Origin: Psychrobacter pygoscelis
Lineage (GTDB): Bacteria > Pseudomonadota > Gammaproteobacteria > Pseudomonadales > Moraxellaceae
Direction: 5' to 3'
Assembly (NCBI RefSeq): GCF_004335015.1
Contig: NZ_RQRU01000004.1
Coordinates: 160,877 to 224,876, forward strand
Length of the DNA: 64,000 bases
In this document: positions 1 to 6,495 of the stretch, piece after piece
Position numbering within the stretch: the first letter of the stretch is position 1
Layout of the letters: each line of letters begins with the position of its first letter
Program-made: the position numbers and the translations under genes
The notes under the pieces: generated by a model
The model's input: the letters and a program-made list of their open reading frames with translations, nothing else
Database searches by the model: none
What the model was told of the DNA's origin: nothing

Positions 1-800
1 TCGTGCATTGCCCAGCTATTACCAATCTAGGACTGGCCACCAGTGGGCAGGTATTTGACAACCTGACCACCGCTGAGATTGAAGATGGTTTCTTAAACCG
101 CCTGCATGTCGTTGAAGTGTCGGAGCCGCAAGCACCACGCCAACGTAGTAGACGCTTGCCCGTGCCAGAGCATCTAAAAGAATGGGCGTTTGATATACGT
201 CATCCTAAGCCTAAAAGCCGTACAGATTTAAGCGGTATTGAAGCTGCTTATGATGTAACACCAGTGCCTACCATCGTAGCTATAGACGACGCGGCCATGA
301 TGATCTTTGATGGCCTATTTGACGCACTGGCAGAAGCGGAAGAAGAAGGAAAGTTTACGCTACCTGATCTAACTCGCCGCTGGGTTGAAAACTCTATGAG
401 ACTGGCCACCGCATTGGCAGTTTGTGAAAACTCAAAAGACCCAATCGTTAACGCTGAGATAGCAGGATGGTGCGTTGATTATGTGACGTTCTACGGTCAG
501 CGGTTCATGGATAGTGCGGCGACCAGGGTTGCTGACGGCGAGTTCCACCGCCTCTATCTAAATATCTACGAATTAATTGGCCGCTCTGGCAGTAAGGGCA
601 TGACTGAGCGCGACTTATCAACTTATAGCCGTCTGTTTGCAGCCAGTCGTCCAAATGATCGTGAGCAAGCTTTTAAAGCATTGCTATCCGAGTCTCGCAT
701 TATGCAAGTTGCTATCCCGTCAGTATCTGGCCGTGGTCGCAAACGTGTGGCTTATATTTGCCCAGAGAATTTTGACGAAACCATCATGGAGGTGGGTTAG
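1..800 (+). CDS. C-terminal part of phage replication helicase/primase-like protein (DUF3987-like), 5'-truncated
   Basis: The frame is open at the left edge, so only the last ~265 residues are visible and the true start lies outside. The visible part lacks a Walker A motif, as expected for the C-terminal half of a RecA-like helicase. The segment GFLNRLHVVEV and a later helical stretch with RRWVENSMRLATALAV resemble the C-terminal region of DUF3987/primase-helicase proteins of phages and plasmids. The last ~80 residues look like a winged-helix fold (ELIGRSGSKGMTERDLSTYSR). Its place ahead of RusA and a repeat-rich region fits a replication role. The family call is by resemblance only and could be wrong. 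Confidence 0.5.
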   Translation, partial: VHCPAITNLGLATSGQVFDNLTTAEIEDGFLNRLHVVEVSEPQAPRQRSRRLPVPEHLKEWAFDIRHPKPKSRTDLSGIEAAYDVTPVPTIVAIDDAAMMIFDGLFDALAEAEEEGKFTLPDLTRRWVENSMRLATALAVCENSKDPIVNAEIAGWCVDYVTFYGQRFMDSAATRVADGEFHRLYLNIYELIGRSGSKGMTERDLSTYSRLFAASRPNDREQAFKALLSESRIMQVAIPSVSGRGRKRVAYICPENFDETIMEVG

Positions 801-805
801 CCGCC

Positions 806-1030
806 ATTGTTGCAGACAGATGAGACATTGTTGCAGACGCCTTGTCTGCATTTATAACTTAATAAGCATGGGTCTTATAGCATTGTTGCAGACATGAGAC
901 GCTATACACACCACTTAAAATATATAGGTATACCCCCCTTTTTGTCTGCAACAATATATTAAAGCCTTATAAATAAAGGGTTATAAGTGCAGACAATAGT
1001 GTCTCACTAATCGATTTAATTCGATTTAAT
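806..1030. repeat. Iteron-like repeats: phage replication or operator region
   Basis: This gene-free stretch holds three direct copies of ATTGTTGCAGAC (806-817, 827-838, 882-893) and one inverted copy (944-955). Shorter pieces of the same word lie at 844-850 (inverted) and 988-994. ATGAGAC occurs at 820-826 and 894-900, and a perfect tandem 10-mer TCGATTTAAT fills 1011-1030. Repeats beside a replication gene are typical of phage origins or repressor operators; the sequence alone does not separate the two. Confidence 0.55.
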
Positions 1031-1045
1031 TAAGATGAGATAAAA

Positions 1046-1420
1046 ATGAGCAGATTAAACCTTTTGGCAGAAGTATCTATCCCAGCCATGCCGCCAAGCG
1101 TCAACCACTACACAAAACGCACTCGTGGAGGTGGTGTAACGCTCACAGAAGCGTCAAGAGAGTTCAAAAGAACCGCTTACCAGTCACTAGCACCATATGC
1201 ACCTAAAAAACCCTCACAGAAGCCCATAGCGGTCGAAATAGTTATCCATCCAGCTAATAAGCGAACATCAGATACAGATAACCGCAACAAGCTAATCTTG
1301 GACGCCTTGGAAGAAGCTCGCTTTATTGTCGATGACAAGCAAGTGGTAGAGCTGCTAACCAAGCGCGGCGAAGTTGTCAAAGGTGGACGCGTTGATTTGA
1401 TTATCTGTGAGATAGAGTAA
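1046..1420 (+). CDS. rusA: RusA-family Holliday junction resolvase
   Basis: RusA-type endonucleases are small dimeric enzymes that cut Holliday junctions during phage recombination and replication. The 124-residue length is typical. The N-terminus has the family's PPSVNHY segment. The catalytic acidic pattern is complete: Asp76 and Asp78 in SDTDNRNK, Lys82, then LDAL and Asp97 in VDDKQV. The 21-residue spacing between the outer aspartates matches RusA. It follows the repeat region and overlaps the next small gene at TAATG, so it is probably the first gene of an early operon. The Shine-Dalgarno sequence is weak. Confidence 0.9.
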   Translation: MSRLNLLAEVSIPAMPPSVNHYTKRTRGGGVTLTEASREFKRTAYQSLAPYAPKKPSQKPIAVEIVIHPANKRTSDTDNRNKLILDALEEARFIVDDKQVVELLTKRGEVVKGGRVDLIICEIE

Positions 1421-1584
1421 TGACTATCGAATTTGGACATTGGCAAAAAAAAGACACGGGCGAATTGGTCCGTGTCATCTGGCAATCAAACGAGCTTGTC
1501 ACATATCAGACAGCTAGTAAGACATTAAACACGTTGCGTAAGTTTGTATTTATGCAGGATTTTGAGAGGGTGAGGGGTGAGTGA
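1420..1584 (+). CDS. Small phage protein, 54 aa, unknown
   Basis: This reading frame starts at the ATG that overlaps the rusA stop codon (TAATG) and ends at a TGA overlapping the next ATG (TGATG). Such tight coupling on both sides supports a real gene. The product begins MTIEFGHWQKKDTGELVRV and has no membrane segment or recognisable motif. It probably belongs to the same early operon as rusA. I do not recognise the family. Confidence 0.6.
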   Translation: MTIEFGHWQKKDTGELVRVIWQSNELVTYQTASKTLNTLRKFVFMQDFERVRGE

Positions 1585-1955
1585 TGATTTTAATAAAACT
1601 AGGCAAGTTTGCATTTAAGTGTCAAAAAGATTGGGCTTTCTGCGAGAAGAGAGGCGACCCTCATTACACCAAGATTTATATAGGGTTTTTGCATATATTT
1701 TTAATACCCGAAAGAGGTGAGTTTATTAAATATATGCGCATGTATCTCAATGATGATTATACGTTGCATCGCCGCGTTAGGTTAGCCGAAAAAAAAGCAT
1801 GGTCAAAAACTCGCGCACAGGTAAAAAAATATCATGGTCAAGAAATGGAACGACTCCGGCAAAATTTAGAAGAGGAGTATAAAAGCAGAGTTAAGGCACA
1901 AGGCGAGCTGGCCGCATTGAAAAAGACTATTAAGATTGTTAAAGGTGAGTATTAG
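1584..1955 (+). CDS. Phage hypothetical protein, 123 aa, coiled-coil C-terminus
   Basis: I do not recognise this protein. The N-terminal half is aromatic and basic (WAFCEKRGDPHYTK). From about residue 65 onward it is charged and probably one long helix (EMERLRQNLEEEY and onward), so a coiled coil is plausible. I chose ATG 1584, which overlaps the upstream TGA; a GTG one codon earlier would also be in frame. It sits in a run of closely packed small early genes. Confidence 0.6.
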   Translation: MILIKLGKFAFKCQKDWAFCEKRGDPHYTKIYIGFLHIFLIPERGEFIKYMRMYLNDDYTLHRRVRLAEKKAWSKTRAQVKKYHGQEMERLRQNLEEEYKSRVKAQGELAALKKTIKIVKGEY

Positions 1956-1960
1956 ACAAC

Positions 1961-2167
1961 ATGGTTGAGTGCATGAAAAAAACGTCATATACGGGTCAAT
2001 TTAAGCCAGCTTTAGCGATAAAAAATAAAAATGGTGTGATAGTAGCGACAGGCTATAAAACACTCTTAAATCGCAAAATAGAGTTTTATAACTTTAGGAG
2101 TAAAGAGACGTTGACGATGAGTAAAAAACGGTTTGAGCAAAATTATACGGTGGAGGAATTGGTGTGA
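1961..2167 (+). CDS. Phage hypothetical protein, about 68 aa
   Basis: This small basic protein of unknown function includes NKNGVIVATGYKTLLNRKIEFYNF, which suggests a small beta-rich fold. It begins five bases after the upstream stop. ATG 1961 or ATG 1973 are both possible starts, and neither has a strong Shine-Dalgarno sequence. Its stop overlaps a GTG that opens the next small frame. Location in the early operon is the main support. Confidence 0.5.
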   Translation: MVECMKKTSYTGQFKPALAIKNKNGVIVATGYKTLLNRKIEFYNFRSKETLTMSKKRFEQNYTVEELV

Positions 2168-2304
2168 GTGATATTGAGGCTCTGCGGATATTTCTAGCAG
2201 TAATACTGACGGCACATATTAGTTTGATTTTTATATTTGTCTTGGTAGCAAAGTTTGAAGAAGCGATAAATAGACATGAACAAAATTCACCATTCGCCAA
2301 GTAA
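2164..2304 (+). CDS. Small single-pass membrane protein, 46 aa
   Basis: The GTG start overlaps the preceding stop codon. The product is VSDIEALR followed by one clear hydrophobic segment of about 20 residues (FLAVILTAHISLIFIFVLV) and a charged tail. It has the shape of a small phage membrane protein, but nothing identifies its role. Support comes from coupled overlap and membrane topology only. Confidence 0.45.
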   Translation: MSDIEALRIFLAVILTAHISLIFIFVLVAKFEEAINRHEQNSPFAK

Positions 2305-2332
2305 GTTTAGAAAAGTTAAGGTTTAAGCACTA

Positions 2333-2737
2333 ATGATTGATAATTTAAATATTAAAGAGTTGCTTACGGCTTGGGGGCGATGGGCGAGTCGTGGTAGCAG
2401 CCAAAGCTTTACTAACGTCGGCTACAAGTCAGCATGGGCTATGATACTGCCGTCGCCGGGGAGGGGCGTCTCGGTTGATTATGATAGCGATATGCTTGAT
2501 GTCGAGCACGCAATGTCATATCTCAAAGTACATGGTCGCTGGTCTTATAGACTGCTCAAGCTCAAGTATTTGTACGGCTACAGCTACAACCGACTAGCCG
2601 CTAAGCTTACTCGAGAACTGCCGGAGTATAAACGAGGTGGAGATAAAGCAGGACAAAAGATGTGCGACAAGCACTGTAAAAAGTTGGTAGATGAGGCTGA
2701 GCAGGTTATTGAGTTATTGATTAAAGAGGAGGCTTAG
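2333..2737 (+). CDS. Q-type late antitermination protein (Phage_antitermQ-like)
   Basis: Q proteins bind DNA at the late promoter and modify RNA polymerase so that it reads through terminators. The 134-residue product matches the layout of the P22 gp23/Phage_antitermQ family: an N-terminal WGRWASRG segment, a central aspartate-rich stretch (YDSDMLDVEHAMSYLK), then LLKLKYLYGYSYNRLAAKL, which reads as an HTH. Context is strong: it is the last early gene and is followed at once by a terminator (2723-2749) and a near-consensus promoter (2774-2802), as Q and pR' are arranged in lambdoid phages. The family call rests on pattern and position. Confidence 0.7.
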   Translation: MIDNLNIKELLTAWGRWASRGSSQSFTNVGYKSAWAMILPSPGRGVSVDYDSDMLDVEHAMSYLKVHGRWSYRLLKLKYLYGYSYNRLAAKLTRELPEYKRGGDKAGQKMCDKHCKKLVDEAEQVIELLIKEEA

Positions 2738-2749
2738 GCCTCTTTTTTA
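2723..2749 (+). terminator. Intrinsic terminator after the antiterminator gene
   Basis: A GC-rich hairpin built from GAGGAGGC and GCCTC is followed by six T residues. It overlaps the end of the Q-like gene and would end early transcription. Confidence 0.65.
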
Positions 2750-2773
2750 TTTTAAATTAATTTGGTTTGAGTG

Positions 2774-2802
2774 TTGACATAGGACTTAAAAAGACCTATT
2801 AT
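2774..2802 (+). promoter_or_regulatory. Strong sigma-70 promoter, candidate phage late promoter
   Basis: TTGACA (2774-2779) and TATTAT (2797-2802) are separated by exactly 17 bp. It lies directly downstream of the Q-like gene and its terminator, which is the position of a late promoter. All genes to 24,604 run in its direction. Confidence 0.75.
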
Positions 2803-2828
2803 ATACCCATGTTGAGCGATAACGCTGA

Positions 2829-2874
2829 CATATTAAACCAACCAACGCCCTGTAGGGCAGGAGTTCAAATCATG
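2829..2874 (+). promoter_or_regulatory. Structured leader, copy 1 of 3 (hairpin touching the Shine-Dalgarno)
   Basis: The stem GCCC (2847-2850) pairs with GGGC (2855-2858). AGGAG (2859-2863) follows directly and ATG is at 2872. The upstream flank TTAAACCAACCAAC is shared with copy 3. The stem bases differ from copies 2 and 3 but stay paired, which argues for a selected RNA structure. Confidence 0.7.
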
Positions 2875-3223
2875 AAAACCAAATTTGACGCTAACGAGCT
2901 AATCAACCGTGATGACAACGCTAATACTTTAAATGAGTTCTTTATCGGTATTGCATCAGGCAAATATTATGATGGTACAAGTTATAAGTTATAAGTTGTA
3001 CTTGGATTTAAATGATGGCGAGATCACTACTAACCACGAAGCATCAGATAATAGTTGGTTGGAGCGTGATGACAACAGTTTAAAACGGATATTAACAGTC
3101 AGTGGTTATGAAACTCGCTCTGACGATGAGTTATATACAGATGATTGTGATTTATTAGACTATGGCTATGCTGAATGGCTGGATTACGTAGAAGAAAAAA
3201 TTGAAGAAGTCTTAACTAAATAA
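2872..3223 (+). pseudogene. Phage accessory gene split by a 7-bp tandem duplication
   Basis: The first fragment starts at ATG 2872 behind leader copy 1 (MKTKFDANELINRDDN) and stops at 2994 after 40 residues. Just before the stop TTATAAG occurs twice in tandem (2982-2988, 2989-2995). Removing one copy joins the frame to the one ending at 3223 and gives a smooth protein of about 114 residues: DGTSYKLYLDLNDGEI, then HEASDNSWLERDDNSL, ending EEKIEEVLTK. The joined sequence looks like a small acidic phage protein family but I cannot name it. Reinitiation at ATG 2969 or 2972 could still yield the C-terminal part. It could also be a sequencing error, though a 7-bp duplication is an unusual one. Confidence 0.6.
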
Positions 3224-3262
3224 TTACTAGACCTGAGCAAGTCCTTAAACTGCCCATCCAAT

Positions 3263-3303
3263 AGAATTTAAACCTACGCCTAGTAAGGCAGGAGTCAAAA
3301 ATG
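3263..3303 (+). promoter_or_regulatory. Structured leader, copy 2 of 3
   Basis: GCCT (3278-3281) pairs with AGGC (3286-3289) across an AGTA loop. AGGAG (3290-3294) follows directly and ATG is at 3301. The flank TTTAAACCTACGCC is a shorter form of the flank in copies 1 and 3. The T-A closing pair replaces C-G of copy 1, a compensatory change. Confidence 0.7.
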
Positions 3304-3777
3304 TCAAACACTAAAACCTATCTAACCAGCAACACCCTTTACACCCATACAAAACATGCTCACTGGCTTGAGGAAGTTAATATCGTCGGCTTAAAGCGCA
3401 AGTTGTCAAGCTATGAAAATAACATCATGGGCGGATGGTCTTTAAAGTCAAAAAACGAAGCATTTAGCGAGAGTGCAGAATACAACCATCTAATACATGA
3501 ATTGGATTTAGTGTCTGGTGAGTATGTTGATGTTATTAAACCGTATGCCCGAAAGCTCATTAAACAACAATTAGAAGAAAACGGCATAGCATATGATGCT
3601 ACTGACCTACAATGGACTACTAATTTTAGTAGCTCGACTAAAAACACGATTGAGAATAGAAAAAGTGGTGAGTATTACGCGCAAGGGTATTACTACTTTG
3701 ACTTGAAAAATGGTCAGCTAACAGTCTCATTTAAAGATGCTGAAGCGTTTGCATACACTGAACAAAAGGAAGTCTAA
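3301..3777 (+). CDS. Phage accessory protein, 158 aa, unknown
   Basis: I do not recognise this protein. It begins MSNTKTYLTSNTLYTH and has a central helical region (NHLIHELDLVSGEYVDVIK, IKQQLEENGI). The C-terminal half is aromatic (SGEYYAQGYYYFDL) and probably a beta sheet. There is no signal peptide or membrane segment. The start is fixed by the strong AGGAG at 3290-3294 in the second copy of the repeated leader. The gene lies between the frameshifted gene and the short tyrosine recombinase, all behind the candidate late promoter, so it is probably part of an accessory cassette and not of the virion. Confidence 0.7.
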   Translation: MSNTKTYLTSNTLYTHTKHAHWLEEVNIVGLKRKLSSYENNIMGGWSLKSKNEAFSESAEYNHLIHELDLVSGEYVDVIKPYARKLIKQQLEENGIAYDATDLQWTTNFSSSTKNTIENRKSGEYYAQGYYYFDLKNGQLTVSFKDAEAFAYTEQKEV

Positions 3778-3801
3778 TAATCTCTACGAACACTTTATAA
3801 C

Positions 3802-3847
3802 AAAATATTAACCGACCAACGCCCCGCGGGGGCAGGAGTCCCATGTG
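3802..3847 (+). promoter_or_regulatory. Structured leader, copy 3 of 3
   Basis: GCCCC (3821-3825) pairs with GGGGC (3829-3833) around a GCG loop. AGGAG (3834-3838) follows directly. An ATG at 3843 is useless because TGA follows at once, so translation must start at GTG 3845, six bases after the Shine-Dalgarno. This decides the start of the recombinase below. Confidence 0.7.
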
Positions 3848-4738
3848 AAATTTATTGAATTAGCTAGAGAGTGGCGTGATGTACACGCCACCACGGTTAG
3901 TGACGGAGCGATATGTGCTATAAATCAGGATCTAAATGATCACTTGTATCCGCTTATCGGGCATATAGATATAATCGACATCACTCCAAAGATGATGTTA
4001 GATACGCTAAAGAAGCTAGAGAAAGTATCAACTTATCGAGCTGGTCGCATGTGCGGACGCTGCAATGAGATTTTTGTTTATGCGGGTATTATGGGCTATT
4101 TAAATAATAACCCAGCATATGGACTCAAGCGCTATCTAAAACGTCATAAATATCAGCATTTTGCACATTTAGACAGTGACGCAGATTTAGCATTACTCTT
4201 ATCAGAAATAAACCGCATGAAGAGAATAAGTCCTGGTAACAATGCGGCATTCTGGTTTTTAGTCTATACAGCAGCTCGACGTAGCGAGGGTGTTTTAGCT
4301 AAGCGAAAGGAGTTTGATTTAGAGAGTGGTATTTGGACAATACCCGCTGAGCGGGCGAAAACTCGGTCTAAACAGATTATGCCGCTGTCTGATCAGTCTC
4401 TGCGCTTGATTAAAACGGAGTTTGACCGAATAGACTCACCTTGGGCATTTACCTCCAATCATACAGTAAAAGGCCTAAAACCCATCGACCCTTGGTCGCC
4501 GCTTTATCTGATTAGAGTAGCTGGCTATGAGAAGCGTCAGACAATGCACGGTTTTAGACACATATTTAGCACCAGGGCGCATGATGCGAGCTTTTTATCT
4601 GATGCTATCGAGCTGTCTTTGTCTCATAGTGTTAAGGGCACAAAAGGCGTCTACAATCATGCGAAGATGATAGAGCAGCGTAGAGAGCTGATGCAGTGGT
4701 GGGCGGATTTAGTAGATGAGTGGCGAGGTCTATCATGA
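3845..4738 (+). CDS. Short tyrosine recombinase (P4-type catalytic core, no arm-binding domain)
   Basis: Tyrosine recombinases cut and rejoin DNA at specific sites. This 297-residue protein has a SAM-like core-binding domain (about 1-105) and a complete catalytic domain: Arg in TAARRSE (145/146), Lys near 172, HGFR (His235, Arg238), His261 in LSHSVKG, and the nucleophile Tyr270 in GVYNHA. The ending REL-MQWWADL is typical of P4-type integrases. It lacks the N-terminal DUF4102 arm-binding domain that the integrase at 24,869-26,560 has. Its position between the antiterminator and the terminase is unusual for a phage integrase. The last codons overlap the next gene (ATGA), so the two are translationally coupled. 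It may mobilise the cassette or resolve or invert DNA; that is inference. Confidence 0.85.
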   Translation: MKFIELAREWRDVHATTVSDGAICAINQDLNDHLYPLIGHIDIIDITPKMMLDTLKKLEKVSTYRAGRMCGRCNEIFVYAGIMGYLNNNPAYGLKRYLKRHKYQHFAHLDSDADLALLLSEINRMKRISPGNNAAFWFLVYTAARRSEGVLAKRKEFDLESGIWTIPAERAKTRSKQIMPLSDQSLRLIKTEFDRIDSPWAFTSNHTVKGLKPIDPWSPLYLIRVAGYEKRQTMHGFRHIFSTRAHDASFLSDAIELSLSHSVKGTKGVYNHAKMIEQRRELMQWWADLVDEWRGLS

Positions 4739-5358
4739 GATATGCTAAACTTGGCAACATCATCAACTATCTCAAAAATATCATGTACCAAGTCAATATT
4801 AATAATCAGCAATACTTTATCACTGATAATGAGCATGTGGCATGGTCAGCGTATCGAGCCGCATGCAGAGAGTATGATAACAAGTCTAAAAAAGTGGCAC
4901 TGCTAAATGATGATCGATTGCTGCATGCTAAAGCAGCTGATTTGATGCTGCTAGATGATGTTGACAGTGTAACTGCAAATGATTTGTTAAAAATCATCAT
5001 GCAGCAGCTAAATATCGATATTAAGCAAGTCAAAGAGATCGTTAAAGAGTCGGGCCTGCCTTTATCTAATAGCAGGGTTGGCAGCTGGACATTACCGCCT
5101 GACAACCGTCGCTATACTCAGATGCATAACGATGAGCTGGCAGCGATATTACCTTACTTGCTGTCAAAGTCGATACATGAGCTAGGCTATACTCCTGCTA
5201 ATCTTAAACAGTTGCGTCAACGGTTGAGACTTACTCAAGAGCAAGTAGCTAAAATAGTCGGCGTCGCTGGTAACCGACAGGTGCGCAGATGGGAAAATGG
5301 AGAACAGCCAATGCCACATGATAAATGGCAATTGCTATTAGAGCTTGACGTAGATTGA
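4735..5358 (+). CDS. HTH regulator with C-terminal XRE domain, coupled to the recombinase
   Basis: The C-terminal ~50 residues form an XRE-type helix-turn-helix (LRQRLRLTQEQVAKIVG, then QVRRWENGEQPMP). The middle section (LLKIIMQQLNIDIKQVKEIVKESG, then VGSWTLPPDNRRY) resembles the small DUF1456/YehS helical domain. The N-terminal ~80 residues are unassigned. I chose ATG 4735, which overlaps the recombinase stop; GTG 4720 would add five residues. Tight coupling suggests that it controls the recombinase or acts with it as a directionality factor. The DNA-binding call is sound; the target is unknown. Confidence 0.7.
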   Translation: MRYAKLGNIINYLKNIMYQVNINNQQYFITDNEHVAWSAYRAACREYDNKSKKVALLNDDRLLHAKAADLMLLDDVDSVTANDLLKIIMQQLNIDIKQVKEIVKESGLPLSNSRVGSWTLPPDNRRYTQMHNDELAAILPYLLSKSIHELGYTPANLKQLRQRLRLTQEQVAKIVGVAGNRQVRRWENGEQPMPHDKWQLLLELDVD

Positions 5359-5426
5359 GGGCTTTTTTATTGACTTTGACCGAAGTAACGTGTATAAATA
5401 TGATATGATGTCTGCATCCGCAGCGG

Positions 5427-5460
5427 AAAGGTGATTAGTTAATTCTAATTGCCTTTTTTT
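5427..5460 (+). terminator. Intrinsic terminator after the recombinase/HTH pair
   Basis: An 11-bp stem (5428-5438 with 5445-5455, including two G-T pairs) with loop TTAATT is followed by a run of T to 5460. It closes the accessory cassette. Confidence 0.65.
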
Positions 5461-5469
5461 GTGTCTTAA

Positions 5470-5532
5470 ATGTCTGCGGCGAGCCTTAACGGGATGCAAC
5501 CGCACTTAGCCAGAGCAGGGCAGATATTTTTT
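5470..5532 (+). ncRNA. Possible small structured RNA upstream of the terminase genes
   Basis: ATGTCTGC (5470-5477) pairs with GCAGATAT (5520-5527) over eight bases with one G-T, and a T-run follows. Inside are further pairing options such as CGG with CCG around 5490-5502. TGCATCC at 5413-5419 is complementary to GGATGCA at 5492-5498. No reading frame covers it. It could be a small RNA, an attenuator or part of a packaging site. Confidence 0.3.
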
Positions 5533-5555
5533 ATTAAGCACTAAAAACAACCATT

Positions 5556-5583
5556 GCCCATATCTCACGATGTGGGCTTTTTT
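5556..5583 (+). terminator. Intrinsic terminator
   Basis: GCCCATATC (5556-5564) pairs with GATGTGGGC (5569-5577) around a TCAC loop and is followed by six T. The tail TTTTTACGTCTA is repeated after the next terminator at 5832-5857. Confidence 0.75.
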
Positions 5584-5599
5584 ACGTCTAGGACTTGAT

Positions 5600-5821
5600 A
5601 TGACAACACAAATAGAAATGCCAGAGCACCTACAGCGCATGATTGTTGAAAAGAAAGAGCTGAAAGCTAGGTTGGTGAAATTGATTGAGTTTTTAGACAA
5701 AGGACAGCCTGAATTCATTGATGATACGCAATGGCGGTTACTTGATGACCAATACGAGCACATGAAAGCCTATCACTCGGTGTTGAGTCAGCGCATTACA
5801 GATGCTATAGACAATCTATAG
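5600..5821 (+). CDS. Small phage protein, crAss001_48-related family
   Basis: The 73-residue product has the family pattern of charged helices: RMIVEKKELKARLVKLIEFL, a short acidic link, then LLDDQYEHMKAYHSVLSQRI. Many phages carry this small helical protein, commonly annotated as crAss001_48-related, whose function is unknown. I chose ATG 5600, which has a weak AGGA upstream; the longer frame back to 5570 would run through the preceding terminator hairpin. It lies alone between two terminators, just ahead of the small terminase gene. Confidence 0.65.
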   Translation: MTTQIEMPEHLQRMIVEKKELKARLVKLIEFLDKGQPEFIDDTQWRLLDDQYEHMKAYHSVLSQRITDAIDNL

Positions 5822-5831
5822 CAAATTCCAC

Positions 5832-5857
5832 AGCCCCGCCATTGAGCGGGCTTTTTA
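5832..5857 (+). terminator. Intrinsic terminator before terS
   Basis: CCCGC-type arm (5832-5839) and GCGGGCT (5846-5852) form a hairpin with a one-base bulge, followed by T residues. It ends 23 bp before the terminase small subunit start. Confidence 0.65.
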
Positions 5858-5880
5858 CGTCTACAGCTTAGGAGGTAAGC

Positions 5881-6495
5881 ATGTCACAGTCTAAAAAGCT
5901 TACTGCTAAGCAAGCACTTTTTGTGCTTGAGTATATCAAAGACTTTAACGGCGGCCGTGCAGCACGTGACGCAGGATTTAGCGCAAAGACCGCTGACCAG
6001 CAAGCGTGGAAGCTGCTACAGATGCCGCATATACAGCAAGCAATTGATGGCGCTATTGCTGAGCGTAAAGAGCGCTTACGCATCGACGCAGACAATGTTT
6101 TGTGGCAGTGGTGGCAGATTGCTACGGCTGATTATAACGAGCTGTCTAGCGTTAAGCGTGTGGCATGTGGCTGGTGTTGGGGCGGAGCATTGACCGATGA
6201 AGATGAGACGGCGGTAGTCAATCCAAATGAAGCGCCTGACCCTGATTGCCCAAAATGCAAAGGCGAGGGCGCACCTTATGTGCATATCGCTGACACCACT
6301 AAATTATCGCCTGCTGCTAAATTGGTCTACCAAGGTGCCAAGGCTACCAAATTTGGGATTGAGGTTACGACAGCTGACAGAATGAAAGCGCTAGACAATG
6401 TAGCAAGGCACTTGGGGATGTTTAAAGACAAAGTGGAGCATACGGGTGCGGATGGCGCTGAACTGTTTCCATCTATAACGGTTAAATATGAATGA
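5881..6495 (+). CDS. terS: Terminase small subunit
   Basis: The small terminase binds the packaging site on concatemeric phage DNA and loads the large subunit. The N-terminal ~65 residues match the Terminase_2/XtmA helix-turn-helix (LTAKQALFVLEYIKDFNGGRAARDAG, then KLLQMPHIQQAI). The middle carries two CxxC pairs (Cys96/99 and Cys123/126) separated by an acidic loop, which could bind zinc. The C-terminal part (TADRMKALDNVARHLGMF) is the family's usual oligomerisation/TerL-contact region. The Shine-Dalgarno TAGGAGGT is very strong. The gene overlaps terL by 8 bp. Confidence 0.85.
   Translation: MSQSKKLTAKQALFVLEYIKDFNGGRAARDAGFSAKTADQQAWKLLQMPHIQQAIDGAIAERKERLRIDADNVLWQWWQIATADYNELSSVKRVACGWCWGGALTDEDETAVVNPNEAPDPDCPKCKGEGAPYVHIADTTKLSPAAKLVYQGAKATKFGIEVTTADRMKALDNVARHLGMFKDKVEHTGADGAELFPSITVKYE

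Noticed and set aside
2094..2300. Minus-strand 68-codon frame in the early region
   Set aside because: It overlaps two coupled plus-strand genes and has no upstream signal.
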